From: Nonomuraea rubra
GTDB lineage: Bacteria; Actinomycetota; Actinomycetes; Streptosporangiales; Streptosporangiaceae
DNA length: 64,000 bases
Reading direction: 5' to 3'
NCBI RefSeq assembly: GCF_014207985.1
Contig: NZ_JACHMI010000001.1
Coordinates: forward strand, 3,517,001 to 3,581,000
Positions 53,733 through 63,396 of this stretch are shown here, in pieces; the stretch's first letter is position 1; each line of letters opens with the position of its first letter. Made by a program: the position numbers and the translations under genes. Under the pieces are notes generated by a model. It had not been told where the DNA came from. It saw only the letters and a list, made by a program, of their open reading frames with translations, and did not search any database.

Positions 53733-54178
53733 CTAGGGCTCCTCTGCCGCCACCTCGCCGGTGCCCAGGGCGGCCGCGATGGTTCTCCGCCAGAGCAGGT
53801 CGCTTTCGGCGATCCGGCGCGTCTCGTCCTCGCTGGGCTCGTGCCGCCGCCGTCGGCGGGGCTGAGCCGCAGTTCCACCTCATCGGCCGGGTAGTCCTCG
53901 TAGATCCAGCTCAGCGTGAGGGTGTGCGGGGCGTCGCAGCGCAGGATCCGCCCGTGCGCGTGCTCCGGCAGGACGTACGTGCCGCCCTCCCGCAGGTCGC
54001 CCTCGGGCTCGATGAGCCAGCGGCTGACCCGGTCCGCCTCGGTGCAGGCCCGCCAGACGTCCTCGATCGGCACGGTGTACTGCCGTCGCAGCACGGCGCT
54101 GCGGCCCTCACCTCTGGCGATCTTCCGGTGGCCGACCGACCGGTGGATCTCGCCCAGCGGAGTCAGATTCCGCACCAT
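53733..54178 (-). pseudogene. SRPBCC (AHSA1-like) domain protein, frameshifted
   Basis: The N-terminal part (YTVPIEDVWRACTEADRVSR, then EGGTYVLPEHAHGRILRCDA) is a normal SRPBCC domain. After LSPADGGG, near 53855, the natural C-terminus (HEPSEDETRRIAESDLLWRR...) is in another frame, ending at TAG 53733-53735. A run of GGC triplets marks the slip. The preserved end also looks shorter than usual, so an internal deletion is possible. Confidence 0.7.
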
Positions 54179-54208
54179 CGTCCTCTCCCGTACTCTTCCG
54201 ATGTGGCG

Positions 54209-55729
54209 TCACAGGCGGCTGGCCCGAGGTGGTCCGGTGCGGCGGCGCGATGCGTGCGGCCGGTCGCGGGCGAAGAGCGCGGCGAGGGCCGCGGCCAGGA
54301 GGGGAAGACCGGCGACGACGGCTGTGATCGCCGGCCAGGGGGTCTCGAACGGCACCCGTTCCGGTTCCTCCCACGTGGTGCGCATCGTCAGGGGCCACAG
54401 CAGCAACATCCCGGCGGGAACTCCGGCGATCGCGCCGAGCACCGTTCCGAACAGGGCGCTCAGGCCCGCGCGGGAGGCGCGGAACCACCGGAATGCCGCG
54501 GCCGACCCGTTGCCGGCCCGCCTCATGACCCGGGCCTGGCGCGCGTTGGCGGCCTTGCCGAAGCCGGACGCCAGCGCGCACGCCAGGGCGGCGAGGAAGG
54601 CCACCGCGGCGAAGGGCAGCCACCCGGTCGAAGCCTGGAAGCCCCGCTCGACGTGGACCTCGGCGACCGCGTCGTCCAGCCGGTCGTCGAGGCGCTGCTG
54701 CTCCTGGGGCGTGACCCGGTGGACGGCCGGGTCGACGATCAGCTCGCTCGGCCGGAGCCGGTAGCCGAGATCCCGGACGAGTTTCGAGGGGACGAAGATC
54801 GTCTCCAGGTGCGGGTCGGAGGTCCTGGCGACAATCGCCCGGACGGTCTTGGTCCGTGTGGCCTCGTCGGTCGCGTTGCGCTCGTAGCCGAGTGCCACCG
54901 AGTCGGTCTTCACGCCGGCGGACGTGATCACTACGGCCGTGTTCTCGTCGTACGGCGTCGACTGATCGCCTGTGAGGTACCGCAGCAGCTTCTCGTCCCC
55001 GATGGCCTGATCCCAGTAGACGGCCTCCTCCGGTGTCTCGACGCCTTCCGCCGTGGCGCGGAAGAACCAGGACCCGTCCGGCACGGCCTCGCGCTGGGCG
55101 ATGGGCACGCCCGGCAGTTCCCGCTCCATCATCGCTCGCACGGCGGCCGCGTCCGCCGTGGCGAAAACCCCCAGGTGCGTGGAGCTCGGCTGGATCAATA
55201 AGCTGCCCGGCCTGCCGCGGGGAAGGTATTCGGCCCTGCTCTGCGCCGTTTCGCCGACCGCGACGACCGTCAGCGCGAGGCCGAAGGCCGTCGCCATCAT
55301 CGCCAGCGTGATCGCGAGCACCGCGCGGGCCCGGCGCTGGGCCAGGTCGCGGACCGCCAGGCGGAAGGGCGGCGGCAGCCTTTCGGCGTACGGGCCGATG
55401 GTCTCCAGCAGCCACGAAGGCAGCGGGCCGAGACCGGCGGTCAGCAGGCCCGCACCGACGAGGGAGATCAGTAGCAGGCCGAAGAAGTCGATGGAGCCGT
55501 AGCGGGAATCCTCACGGGCCAGCCACGCGCCGAGCCCCATCAACCAGACGCCAGCGAATGACGCGAACAACCCAAGAACGACGAATCTCCGGCTCATCAT
55601 CTCGTGGCGGTTGGCCGGGGCGGAGAGCAAGGCGGCAGGGACGGCCCCCGCCGCGGCCATGAGGGGGAGGCCTACCAGCACGGCGATGAGCAGTGCCATG
55701 AGGACGGCAAGGGCAAGATCGGAAAACAT
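54209..55729 (-). CDS. FtsX-like permease, probably N-terminally truncated
   Basis: 506 residues from ATG 55729. About seven hydrophobic helices: three in the first 105 residues, one at RRARAVLAITLAMMATAFGL near 129, then a large extracellular loop and three more (about 395-495). Full two-module permeases of this type have about 800 residues with eight to ten helices; the first module's start is missing here. No ATPase is adjacent. It lies in a run of decayed genes, so it may be a remnant despite its intact frame. Confidence 0.65.
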   Translation of the reverse strand: MFSDLALAVLMALLIAVLVGLPLMAAAGAVPAALLSAPANRHEMMSRRFVVLGLFASFAGVWLMGLGAWLAREDSRYGSIDFFGLLLISLVGAGLLTAGLGPLPSWLLETIGPYAERLPPPFRLAVRDLAQRRARAVLAITLAMMATAFGLALTVVAVGETAQSRAEYLPRGRPGSLLIQPSSTHLGVFATADAAAVRAMMERELPGVPIAQREAVPDGSWFFRATAEGVETPEEAVYWDQAIGDEKLLRYLTGDQSTPYDENTAVVITSAGVKTDSVALGYERNATDEATRTKTVRAIVARTSDPHLETIFVPSKLVRDLGYRLRPSELIVDPAVHRVTPQEQQRLDDRLDDAVAEVHVERGFQASTGWLPFAAVAFLAALACALASGFGKAANARQARVMRRAGNGSAAAFRWFRASRAGLSALFGTVLGAIAGVPAGMLLLWPLTMRTTWEEPERVPFETPWPAITAVVAGLPLLAAALAALFARDRPHASRRRTGPPRASRL

Positions 55730-55818
55730 GACGGAATGGTAGTGAGCCGCCACGGCGACGCATCGGCCATGCCGGGGGCCGTATCGAGTCCGCAATCGAG
55801 GGAGCCTGGGCGAGCCCG

Positions 55819-56182
55819 TCACGGGATGAAGCGGTAGCCCATGCCCGGGTCGGTGATCAGGTGCCGAGGGTGGCGGGGGCCGCGTTCGAACTTCTTGCGG
55901 AGCTGGGCCAATTACTGGCGCAGGTGGTGGGTCTCCTTGACGTGTCTCCTGCCCCACACCTCGGTGAGCAGGTAGCGCTGGGGGCTGAGCTTGCCGGGGT
56001 TGCGCCGCAGGATCTCCAGGATGCGCCACTCGGTGGGGGCGAGCCGCACGCCGCCGGAGACCGTCTTGCTGACCAGGTCGGGGGTGCCATTCGGCGGCCT
56101 GGCGCAGCGCGGCGGAGCCGTCGGCGGCGACCGCCACCTCGTAGTGGCGGGCGGCCAGGTTGATCCGCAGAGCGCGCAGGAT
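55819..56182 (-). pseudogene. KdpE-like response regulator remnant
   Basis: The frame starts mid-receiver (ILRALRINLAARHYEVAVAA near 56182) with DGSAALRQAAEWHP. An extra C in a C-run shifts frame before DLV. Most of the receiver is missing, and the winged helix resumes (VRLAPTEWRILEILRRNPGK). A TAA interrupts THHLRQ*LAQLRKKF, then ITDPGMGYRFIP ends at TGA 55819. It has a deletion, a frameshift and a nonsense codon. Confidence 0.8.
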
Positions 56183-56185
56183 CTA

Positions 56186-56660
56186 GGGCGCCGCGGCCGA
56201 AGCCCAGATGGAGGTCGGGGTCGCGGCCCGGGTCGAACGCCTCCGGGGCGGTGAACTGGCGGGGACCCCGGTCGGCCGCGGCGAGCCGGCACATCACCAG
56301 CTGGTCGGCCGGGGATCGTGACGCCGCCGAGCTCGACCTCGCGGGTGGTGGCCCGGCCCAGCGCGGCGAACGGCGTGAACAGCCGCAGCGACTCCTCGAT
56401 CGCGGCCGGGATCGAGGCCCGGTCGGCGCGTAGCCTGGCCTGCTGCTCGGGGTGGGCGTCCAGGCAGAGCACCGTGTTGCCGAGCAGCATCGTGGCCTGA
56501 ACGTCGGCGTTCTGCCCTTCGGCGGGCTCGGGGAGCGAGATCTTGGCGTCGTGCTGGAACAGCGCGTCGGCCCACTGCTTGAACAGGGCGCGGTCGCTGG
56601 CGGGGACGCCGAGCAGCTCGGCGATGACGATGACGGGCAGCGGATAGGCCCCTCCTCGGA
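56186..56660 (-). pseudogene. Cytochrome P450 remnant
   Basis: The frame is open from about 56660 (GAYPLPVIVIAELLGVP), with AAIEESLRLFTPFAALGRAT and ELGGVTIP. A one-base insertion after VTIP shifts it to DQLVMCRLAAADRGPRQF and LHLGFGRGA. It stops just before the heme cysteine and is joined directly to the KdpE remnant. The N-terminal half and heme-binding end are gone. Confidence 0.8.
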
Positions 56661-56720
56661 CAGTAAACAGCGGCCGATCAGCCGCGCCGGATGCCCCGGA
56701 GACGTGATCTCAGTCCCCTG

Positions 56721-58649
56721 TCAGCCCACGTGGACGACGGGACGGCGGGCCGGGTCGGGTTCGGCCTGGCGGAGGACCTCCCTGGTCAGGGGCGGGACGT
56801 CGCCGCCGCCGAAGACGAGGTAGCGCAGCAGGGCGCCGATCGGGTTGCCCTCGGCGGCCCAGTGGAAGTACACGTTCGGAGTCTTGCCCGTCCGGTCGCG
56901 CAGGTGCAGCAGCAGGGCGGCGATGGAGTTGGCGACGGTGGTGCTCTGCATGCGCAGGATGCGGAAGCCGTGGCGTTCCTCGCCGGTGACGCGGAGCTCG
57001 CCGGCGAACTCGGAGGCGTCCGGGATGGTGACCTCCAGGAAGAGCAGACCCTCGCTGGTGCGCAGGCGGTGCAGTTCCCACGCTTCGCGGGCCTTGTCGA
57101 CGTACTCCTTGGCGTCGCGGGTGTGGGGTTCGTTGGCGATGAGGTAGAGCTCGCCGGCTTCGTTGATGAATCGGCCGGCGCAGTCGTCCAGGCTGATGTG
57201 GGTGACGCGGAGCTCGGTGGAGCGGGTGGCGCGGGAGATGAGCGAGATGACCACGATGGCCAGCACGAACAGCAGGGCGATCACGAGGCCGTCGGGCCGT
57301 TCGATGATGTTGGCGACGGTGGCGTAGCCGAAGATGAGCGTGACGAACCCGAAGAAGGCGGCGGCCTGGAGCCGGCGCATGGTCCAGGCGGACAGGGTGA
57401 CCGCGACGGCGGCCGACAGGATCAGGGCCAGGACGCCGGTGGCGTACGCGCCGCCCTGGGCCTCGACCTCGGCGTCGAAGACGAACGTGATGAGGAAGGC
57501 GATCGCGGTGAAGACCAGCACCATGGGCCGGTTGGCGCGGGTCCAGTCCGGCGCCATGCCGTAACGGGGCAGGTACCGCGGAACGATGTTGAGCAGCCCC
57601 GCCAGGGCGGAGGCGCCGGCGAACCACAGGATGGCGATCGTCGACAGGTCGTACGCGGTGCCGAACCAGTCGCCCAGGTAGAGGTGGGCCAGGTACGCCA
57701 GCGCGCGGCCGTTGGCCGAGCCGCCCTCGGCGAACTCCCCGGCGGGGATCAGCACGGTGGTGGTGAAGCTGGAGGTGATGAGGAAGACGCTCATGATGAG
57801 CGCCGCGGTGGTCAGCAACTTGCGCGCGCCCCTGATCCGCTCCGCCAGTTTCCCCTTCACCAGGGGCATGACGGCCACACCCGTCTCGAACCCGGACAGG
57901 CCCAGGGCCAGCTTCGGCATCACGTACAGGGCGACCGCCACCATCGCGACCGGGCTGGAGTAGTCGGCGGCGAGCACGTTCTGCCAGCTCGTCACCTGCT
58001 CGGGGTGCGCGAGCACCCGCTGGACGGCGGTGCCCACGACGACCAGGTTGAGCAGGAGGTAGGTGGCGACCAGGACGACCGCGATGGAGATGGCCTCGCT
58101 GAAGCCGGCCAGGAACACCCCGCCGAGCGCGGCGATCAGCACCAGGGTGACGGGCACCTGGGCGCCCGCCCAGGAGTGCGGGACGAACGGGTTGTGCAGG
58201 ATGTGCGCGGTGGCGTCCGCCGCCGACAGGGTGATGGTGACGATGAACGCGGTGGCCACGAACCCGAGCAGGAACAGCACCAGCAGCTTGCCGCCCCAGC
58301 CGGGCAGCAGCCGCTCCAGCATCGACAGCGAGCCCAGCCCGTTCGGGCTCTGCTCCGCCACCGCCCGGTACGTCGGCAACGCGCCGAACAGCGTCAGCGC
58401 CACCAGCAGCAACGTCGCCACGGGGCTGAGCGCGCCGGCGGCCAGCGCGGCGATGCCCGGCTGGTAGCCGAGGGTGGAGAAGTAGTCGACGCCGGTCAGG
58501 CACATCACCTGCCACCACTTGTGCTGGTGGCCGGGGGCCTCCTCCTGCGGAGCCTGGTTCGCCAGGCCCTCGGGGCTCTGCAGACCCTTGAGCAGCCAGC
58601 GCCGCAGCGGCGTACCCGGCATTGCCGCAGGCCGGTCCCCGACGCTCAC
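56721..58649 (-). CDS. APC superfamily permease, KimA-like (potassium or amino acid transport)
   Basis: 642 residues from GTG 58649, chosen because GGAGGG is five bases upstream; ATG 58622 is an alternative. About 12 membrane helices fill residues 40-480, beginning with [21 protein letters not shown] soluble C-terminal domain follows (about 490-642). The architecture matches KimA-type high-affinity potassium importers, in which the C-terminal domain is regulatory. Amino acid transport is the alternative. The adjacent KdpE remnant fits a potassium context, which is inference. Confidence 0.8.
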   Translation of the reverse strand: MSVGDRPAAMPGTPLRRWLLKGLQSPEGLANQAPQEEAPGHQHKWWQVMCLTGVDYFSTLGYQPGIAALAAGALSPVATLLLVALTLFGALPTYRAVAEQSPNGLGSLSMLERLLPGWGGKLLVLFLLGFVATAFIVTITLSAADATAHILHNPFVPHSWAGAQVPVTLVLIAALGGVFLAGFSEAISIAVVLVATYLLLNLVVVGTAVQRVLAHPEQVTSWQNVLAADYSSPVAMVAVALYVMPKLALGLSGFETGVAVMPLVKGKLAERIRGARKLLTTAALIMSVFLITSSFTTTVLIPAGEFAEGGSANGRALAYLAHLYLGDWFGTAYDLSTIAILWFAGASALAGLLNIVPRYLPRYGMAPDWTRANRPMVLVFTAIAFLITFVFDAEVEAQGGAYATGVLALILSAAVAVTLSAWTMRRLQAAAFFGFVTLIFGYATVANIIERPDGLVIALLFVLAIVVISLISRATRSTELRVTHISLDDCAGRFINEAGELYLIANEPHTRDAKEYVDKAREAWELHRLRTSEGLLFLEVTIPDASEFAGELRVTGEERHGFRILRMQSTTVANSIAALLLHLRDRTGKTPNVYFHWAAEGNPIGALLRYLVFGGGDVPPLTREVLRQAEPDPARRPVVHVG

Positions 58650-58756
58650 GCAAACCCTCCACCAAGCAGACATTGAGACGAATGCACACTAGTGAGGCGT
58701 TGAGCGGTGGTTGCATGATCAAGGCGTCAAGAAAACGTCAATATTTCCGGCTCAGG

Positions 58757-59527
58757 TCAGTCGCTCCACTTCGGCTGGCGTTTGCTCAGGAACGCCGACA
58801 TGCCCTCGCGGGCCGCGGCCGACTGCGAGGACTCCGCCATGACCCTGGTGGCGAGCTCGTACGCGTCGGCCTCGGGCAGGGACAGCTGCTGGTACAGGGT
58901 GCGCTTGCCGAGCGCCTTCGAGGCGCGGCTGCCGCGGGTGGCGCGGCCGAGCAGGTCGGCGACGGCGGCGTCGAGGCCGGCGGTGGGTACGACCTGGTTG
59001 ACCAGCCCCCAGTCGAGAGCCTGCGCGGCGGTGATGGTGTCACCGGTGTAGGCCAGCTCGGCGGCGCGCTTGCGGCCGATGTTGCGGGCGATGGCGACCA
59101 TCGGGGTGTGGCAGAACCAGCCGCCCTTCCCGCCGGGCGCGGCGAAGCCGGCGGAGTCGGCGGCGACGGCCAGGTCGCAGGTGGCGACGAGCTGGCAGCC
59201 CGCCGCGGTGGCCAGGCCGTGGACGCGGGCGATGACCGGCTGCGGCACCGTCTCGATCAGCTCCATGAGCTGGAGGCAGGTGTCCAGGAGGGTGCGTACC
59301 GCGCTCTCGTCGGCCTCGGCGACGTCGGCGAAGTCGTGGCCGGCGCTGAAGACCGGGCCTGCCCCCGCCAGGATGATGCCGGAGGCGTCGCTGTCGCCGG
59401 CGCCGCTGAACGCGTCGATCAGATCGCGCAGGTGGGCCAGTGACAGGGCGTTGCGCCGCTGGGGGCGGTTCATCGTGATCGTCACGAAGTCGGCGTCGCG
59501 GGTGACCAGTACGTGATCGAGGTTCAT
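58757..59527 (-). CDS. Enoyl-CoA hydratase/isomerase (crotonase family)
   Basis: 256 residues from ATG 59527. Motifs: MNRPQRRNALSLAHL near 19-33, GPVFSAGHDFADV near 57-69 and VHGLATAAGCQLVATCDLAV near 103-122. The second oxyanion-hole segment is AAGCQ, where most have AGGG. The acidic catalytic residues are not at the usual positions, so it may be an isomerase or a non-hydratase crotonase. It does not pair closely with another gene. Confidence 0.87.
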   Translation of the reverse strand: MNLDHVLVTRDADFVTITMNRPQRRNALSLAHLRDLIDAFSGAGDSDASGIILAGAGPVFSAGHDFADVAEADESAVRTLLDTCLQLMELIETVPQPVIARVHGLATAAGCQLVATCDLAVAADSAGFAAPGGKGGWFCHTPMVAIARNIGRKRAAELAYTGDTITAAQALDWGLVNQVVPTAGLDAAVADLLGRATRGSRASKALGKRTLYQQLSLPEADAYELATRVMAESSQSAAAREGMSAFLSKRQPKWSD

Positions 59528-59746
59528 GGGCGGGCTCCTGATGGTTGCGCGGGCCACGTGACCGCCATCGGCCACGAGCAGTCGGCCACGAACAGATTGT
59601 TTCCCTCTCGGTGGCTCCCACTCCGGTGATCGCGCCTGTGCCGGCGCACCTTCGCCTTCTTCGACACCCACGTCGCCGGGCACGAGAGCGCCGGCTGACC
59701 CGTTCCGGCAGGAATGGGGACGGCGCGAGGGTTGTTGATCGCAGGC

Positions 59747-60178
59747 ATGTCGGACGACAACGTAGAGCTCAGCCCCACCGACTGGGTGCGGGACCAGACG
59801 AGGAAGATCCTTGAGACCGGGACCACCGAGGGCATCCTGGTCCTCGGATCGCCGGTCGTGCTGCTGACCTTGCGCGGCGCGAGGAGCGGCAAGCTGCGCT
59901 ACACCCCCGTGATGCGGGTGGAGCACGAGGGCAGGTACGCGGTGGTGGCCTCCAAGGGCGGCGCCCCGGAGCACCCCACCTGGTACTACAACATCAAGGC
60001 GCACCCCGAGTTCCCGCTGCAGGACGGGACCGTCACGAGGGACTACGCCGCGCGTGAGGTCGAGGGCGCCGAGCGGGCGGAGTGGTGGGAGCGGGCGGTC
60101 GCCGCCTACCCGTCCTACGCCGAATACCAGGAGAAGACCGACAGGCAGATCCCCGTCTTCGTGCTCGAACCGAAGTGA
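59747..60178 (+). CDS. Deazaflavin (F420)-dependent nitroreductase family protein
   Basis: 143 residues from ATG 59747 ([12 protein letters not shown]). The DDN-like split-barrel motifs [20 protein letters not shown] near 48-67, [20 protein letters not shown] near 70-89 and [10 protein letters not shown] are complete. These proteins use reduced F420 to reduce quinones or nitro compounds. The gene converges on the YciI-family gene with a strong hairpin between. Confidence 0.9.
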   Translation: MSDDNVELSPTDWVRDQTRKILETGTTEGILVLGSPVVLLTLRGARSGKLRYTPVMRVEHEGRYAVVASKGGAPEHPTWYYNIKAHPEFPLQDGTVTRDYAAREVEGAERAEWWERAVAAYPSYAEYQEKTDRQIPVFVLEPK

Positions 60179-60183
60179 GCGGC

Positions 60184-60210
60184 GGGCCGGCGGCATGCTG
60201 CCGCCGGCCC
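60184..60210. terminator. Perfect bidirectional terminator hairpin
   Basis: GGGCCGGCGGCA and TGCCGCCGGCCC form a perfect 12-bp stem with a TGC loop, between convergent genes ending at 60178 and 60228. Confidence 0.8.
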
Positions 60211-60227
60211 AACCGGGGGGCCGGACC

Positions 60228-60503
60228 TCAGCCGAGCGAGCCGACCGTCACCCGCCATTCGCGCAGCGTGCGGTCCTTGGTGACCTGGAGCTGGGTGTAG
60301 GGGTCCTGGTCGACGAGCGCCTGCGCCGCCGCCTCGTCCTCCGCCCGCAGGACGATCATGCCTGCTGTCAGGTCGGTGAACGGGCCGGCAGCGACGAGGC
60401 TGCCCTGCTCCAGGAGCTTGTTCAGATGCGCGAGATGGTCCTCGCGGCGTTTCGCCCGCAGGGGCGTGTCGTGGTAGCCGTAGGTCAGAACGAACAGTGC
60501 CAT
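60228..60503 (-). CDS. YciI-like protein
   Basis: 91 residues, the normal YciI size. The pattern FVLTYGYHD...RAKRREDHLAHL near 4-28 with GSLVAAGPFTDLTAGMIVLR near 34-53 carries the conserved His and Asp of this ferredoxin-like fold. The enzymatic role is not settled. It is the last gene of the cox-like operon, 16 bp after the amidohydrolase. Confidence 0.82.
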   Translation of the reverse strand: MALFVLTYGYHDTPLRAKRREDHLAHLNKLLEQGSLVAAGPFTDLTAGMIVLRAEDEAAAQALVDQDPYTQLQVTKDRTLREWRVTVGSLG

Positions 60504-60519
60504 GGCGAGATCGATCCCT

Positions 60520-61431
60520 TCACTTCGATGAGCTGCCCAGCCCGTACACCCGCCGCGCGGTGCCGGAGAAGACGGCGTCCTGGGCGGCGGGCGGGAGGTG
60601 GGCCAGCGCGTCCTTCCACGTGGCGACCAGGTGCGGCATGGTGGTCCAGAGCTTCTCGACCGGGAAGTTGGTGCCGAACATGGCCCGGTCCGGGCCGAAC
60701 CAGCCGATCACCTCGCGGGCGACGGACGAGATGAGCCCGGCGTCCACGCGGTGCACGAACGTACCCTGCCCGGTGAGCTTGACGACGACGTTCGGCCGCT
60801 CGGCCAGTGCGGCCATCCCGGCCCGCCACAGATCGGCGTACTCGGGGCCGATGAGCATGCCGGCGTGCACGAGCACGAAGGTGACGCCGGGGAAGGCCGC
60901 CACCAGGTCGATCGCGTCCGGCAGCTGCTCGGGGAAGACCTGCAGCTCGAACAGCCAGCCGAGGTCGGCGAGCATGCCGAGGTTCTTGCGGAAGACCGGG
61001 TCCTTCATGCTGTCGGGCGCGGCGGCGTACCGGAACTCCGGGCGCTCGTGCCAGTGCAGCTGCTGCCTGGTCCCCCTGACCAGCGGGGTCAGCGCGGCCT
61101 GCCGCCGCATGGTCTCGGGGGCGGAGTCGTCGAACAGGTCGGCCGCCCCGACGACGGCCATCGGCCAGCCCGTCTCCTGGTGCACCTCGGCCAGCCAGCG
61201 CACCTCGTCCACGACCCGGTCGAGCGGCCAGTTCGTCTGGACGTAGACCGACGCGCCGATGCCCGAGGCCGTGGCGTCGGCGAGGTACTCCTCGATCGGG
61301 TAGTCCCGCCTGATCGGCTCGTAGGGGCCGAAGATGCGCGGCACCATCGGGCCCGACAGCCACGGCAGGTCCGCGGCCCGCCAGATGTGGTGGTGCGCGT
61401 CCACGATGTCGCCCGCATGCGTCTCGGACAT
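60520..61431 (-). CDS. Amidohydrolase family protein (PMH/ACMSD-like)
   Basis: 303 residues from ATG 61431. The metal-binding motif IVDAHHHIWR near 9-18 and the C-terminal FGPDRAMFGTNFPVEK near 246-261 are typical of amidohydrolase_2 proteins that hydrolyse lactones or decarboxylate aromatics. The gene starts 5 bp after the VWA gene and is followed by YciI, so it belongs to the cox-like operon. Substrate unknown. Confidence 0.88.
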   Translation of the reverse strand: MSETHAGDIVDAHHHIWRAADLPWLSGPMVPRIFGPYEPIRRDYPIEEYLADATASGIGASVYVQTNWPLDRVVDEVRWLAEVHQETGWPMAVVGAADLFDDSAPETMRRQAALTPLVRGTRQQLHWHERPEFRYAAAPDSMKDPVFRKNLGMLADLGWLFELQVFPEQLPDAIDLVAAFPGVTFVLVHAGMLIGPEYADLWRAGMAALAERPNVVVKLTGQGTFVHRVDAGLISSVAREVIGWFGPDRAMFGTNFPVEKLWTTMPHLVATWKDALAHLPPAAQDAVFSGTARRVYGLGSSSK

Positions 61432-61436
61432 GACGA

Positions 61437-62546
61437 TCACTCCCTGGCCAGGTTCTGCACCTGCTCGTACGCCGTCCGCAGGTCCCGTACGCCCGCGAGG
61501 GTGTCCACGCTGCCGAGCACGGCCGACATGCCGCGGGTGACCGGCCGGTACGCCGGGTCGCAGGCGAGCGGCGTCCACCACAGCAGCCGGTGGCCCAGCA
61601 GGGACAGCCGCCGCACGGCCGCCCGCATGGGCCCGCAGTCGCCGCGTTCCAGGCCGTCGGAGAGCACGATCACCAGGGCGCCGCGGGCCATGGTGACGTA
61701 CCGGGCGTTGGCCAGGAACTCCTGGAGGGAGGGGCCGATCCGGGTCCCGCCCTCGGCGTCCAGGACGATCTCGCTCAGCGAGCCGACGGCCAGGTCCACC
61801 TCCCGCGCCCGCAGCGGCTCGGTGACGCGGGTGAGCCGGGTGCCGAAGGTGAACACCTCGACGCGGTCGAGGCAGCCGACCGCGGCGTGGGCGAAGCGGA
61901 GGTAGGCGGCGCTGTGCTCCTTCATCGACCCGGACACGTCGATGAGCAGCAGCACCCGTCGTTGCCGCCGGGGGCGGTTCCGCCGCCGCACCGTCACGAT
62001 CTCGCCGTGGTTGCGCCAGGACTCGCGGCAGACCCTGGCGACGTCGATCCACGGGCCTCGCCGGCCGGGCCGGCGGCGGCGTGACCGTACCATCGGCACC
62101 GCGCCGCGCAGCTCCCGCCGCAGCAGCGCGAGCACGGCGCGGTCGTCCTGGCTCGCCGGGCCGAACACCGGGCGGCTCTCGCGCTCCGAGTGGCTGGCCG
62201 CGAGGCCCGCCTGCCCGCCGACGGACGCCGCCGCGAACGGGGCCCCGTCCCCGCCCGGCGCGGGAACGTCGTCCTCGGCGGGGGAGTCCTCTTCGCGGGC
62301 GGGAAGGGCCCCGGCCTGGCCGAACCAGCGCTCGAACGTGGGGGAGTAGACCTCCAGGTCGTCGCGGCAGGTGGTGAGCGTGGCCGCGCCGATCCAGTAG
62401 AGGTGCGCGGCGTCGCGCGGGCCGGTGGCCTCGATCGCCCGGAGGAAGGTCCGCTGCCTGGCCACCGGCACGCGCAGGCCCTGGTCGCGCAGGTCCCGCA
62501 GGAACCCTTGCACGTGGTCGCGGAGGCGTACGACGAGGTCAGTCAC
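61437..62546 (-). CDS. coxE: VWA domain protein, CoxE-like
   Basis: 369 residues from GTG 62546, chosen because GGAGG is six bases upstream. It overlaps the MoxR stop by 8 bases. The N-terminal region (about 1-190) is typical of CoxE, and the VWA domain has the MIDAS-type LLIDVSGSMKE near 200-210 and IVLSDGLERGD near 285. CoxE works with the MoxR ATPase CoxD in maturing the molybdenum-copper or molybdenum site of the CoxL enzyme. Confidence 0.85.
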   Translation of the reverse strand: MTDLVVRLRDHVQGFLRDLRDQGLRVPVARQRTFLRAIEATGPRDAAHLYWIGAATLTTCRDDLEVYSPTFERWFGQAGALPAREEDSPAEDDVPAPGGDGAPFAAASVGGQAGLAASHSERESRPVFGPASQDDRAVLALLRRELRGAVPMVRSRRRRPGRRGPWIDVARVCRESWRNHGEIVTVRRRNRPRRQRRVLLLIDVSGSMKEHSAAYLRFAHAAVGCLDRVEVFTFGTRLTRVTEPLRAREVDLAVGSLSEIVLDAEGGTRIGPSLQEFLANARYVTMARGALVIVLSDGLERGDCGPMRAAVRRLSLLGHRLLWWTPLACDPAYRPVTRGMSAVLGSVDTLAGVRDLRTAYEQVQNLARE

Positions 62547-63396
62547 CGAACACCTCCGCTGCATGGCGGCTGACGAGGGCCAGGTCCTCCTCGTGCTTGA
62601 CGAGCAGCCCCGCGGACCTGCGCATCGCCTCCGGCCAGCTCGAACCCTCGCCGGCCAGCGCCTGCACGCCGCGGGCCCAGGACGCCGACTCCGCGATGCC
62701 CGGGCGCTTCAGCAGGGCCAGGCCGCGGATCCGGTGCACGGCGGCCACGAGGCGGGCCGCGCTCCGCTCGTCCAGGCCGGGCGCCTGCGCCTGGATGATC
62801 GCCTGCTCCCGTTCGGCGTCGGGGAAGGGGATCCAGTGGTACAGGCACCGGCGCTTGAGCGCGTCGTGCAGCTCGCGGGTCCGGTTCGAGGTGAGGACGA
62901 CGAACGGGGCGCTCGCCGCCCTGATGGTGCCGAGCTCCGGGATCGTGATCTGGAAGTCGCTCAGGAACTCCAGCAGGAACGCCTCGAACTCGCTGTCCGC
63001 CCGGTCGATCTCGTCGATCAGCAGCACCGCGCCGGACGCCGCCCGCAGCGCCCTCAGCAGCGGGCGTTGCAGCAGGAACTCCTCCCGGTACAGGCCGCCG
63101 GCGGCGCGCCCCTCCACCTCTGCGGCCCGCAGGGACAGTAGCTGCTTCGGGTAGTCCCACTCGTACAGGGCCTGGGAGGCGTCCAGCCCCTCGTAGCACT
63201 GCAGCCTGATCAGCTCGCGGCCGAGGACCCGGGCCAGGACGTTGGCGACCTCCGTCTTGCCGACCCCCGGCTCGCCCTCCAGCAGCAGCGGGAGCCCCAG
63301 CACGCCGGCCAGGTGGACGGCGGTCAGCAGGCCCTCGTCGGCCAGGTAGCCCTCCTCGCCCAGCCGCCGGCCCAGCGTCTCCTGATCAGCCGGCAC
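62539..63396 (-). CDS. coxD: MoxR family AAA+ ATPase, CoxD-like
   Basis: 285 residues, GTG start. Walker A EGEPGVGKTE near 40, Walker B VLLIDEIDRADSEFEAF near 121 and LTSNRTRELHDALKRRC near 167 (sensor and arginine fingers) are present. MoxR ATPases act as metal-insertion chaperones together with a VWA partner. It overlaps the molybdopterin-binding subunit by 11 bases and the VWA gene by 8, so the three are translationally coupled. Confidence 0.9.
   Translation of the reverse strand: MPADQETLGRRLGEEGYLADEGLLTAVHLAGVLGLPLLLEGEPGVGKTEVANVLARVLGRELIRLQCYEGLDASQALYEWDYPKQLLSLRAAEVEGRAAGGLYREEFLLQRPLLRALRAASGAVLLIDEIDRADSEFEAFLLEFLSDFQITIPELGTIRAASAPFVVLTSNRTRELHDALKRRCLYHWIPFPDAEREQAIIQAQAPGLDERSAARLVAAVHRIRGLALLKRPGIAESASWARGVQALAGEGSSWPEAMRRSAGLLVKHEEDLALVSRHAAEVFGD

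Noticed and set aside
59640..59700. Short frame ending FAFFDTHVAGHESAG, like the tail of an alpha/beta-hydrolase
   Set aside because: Only about 20 residues with no upstream hydrolase sequence; too little to call a remnant.
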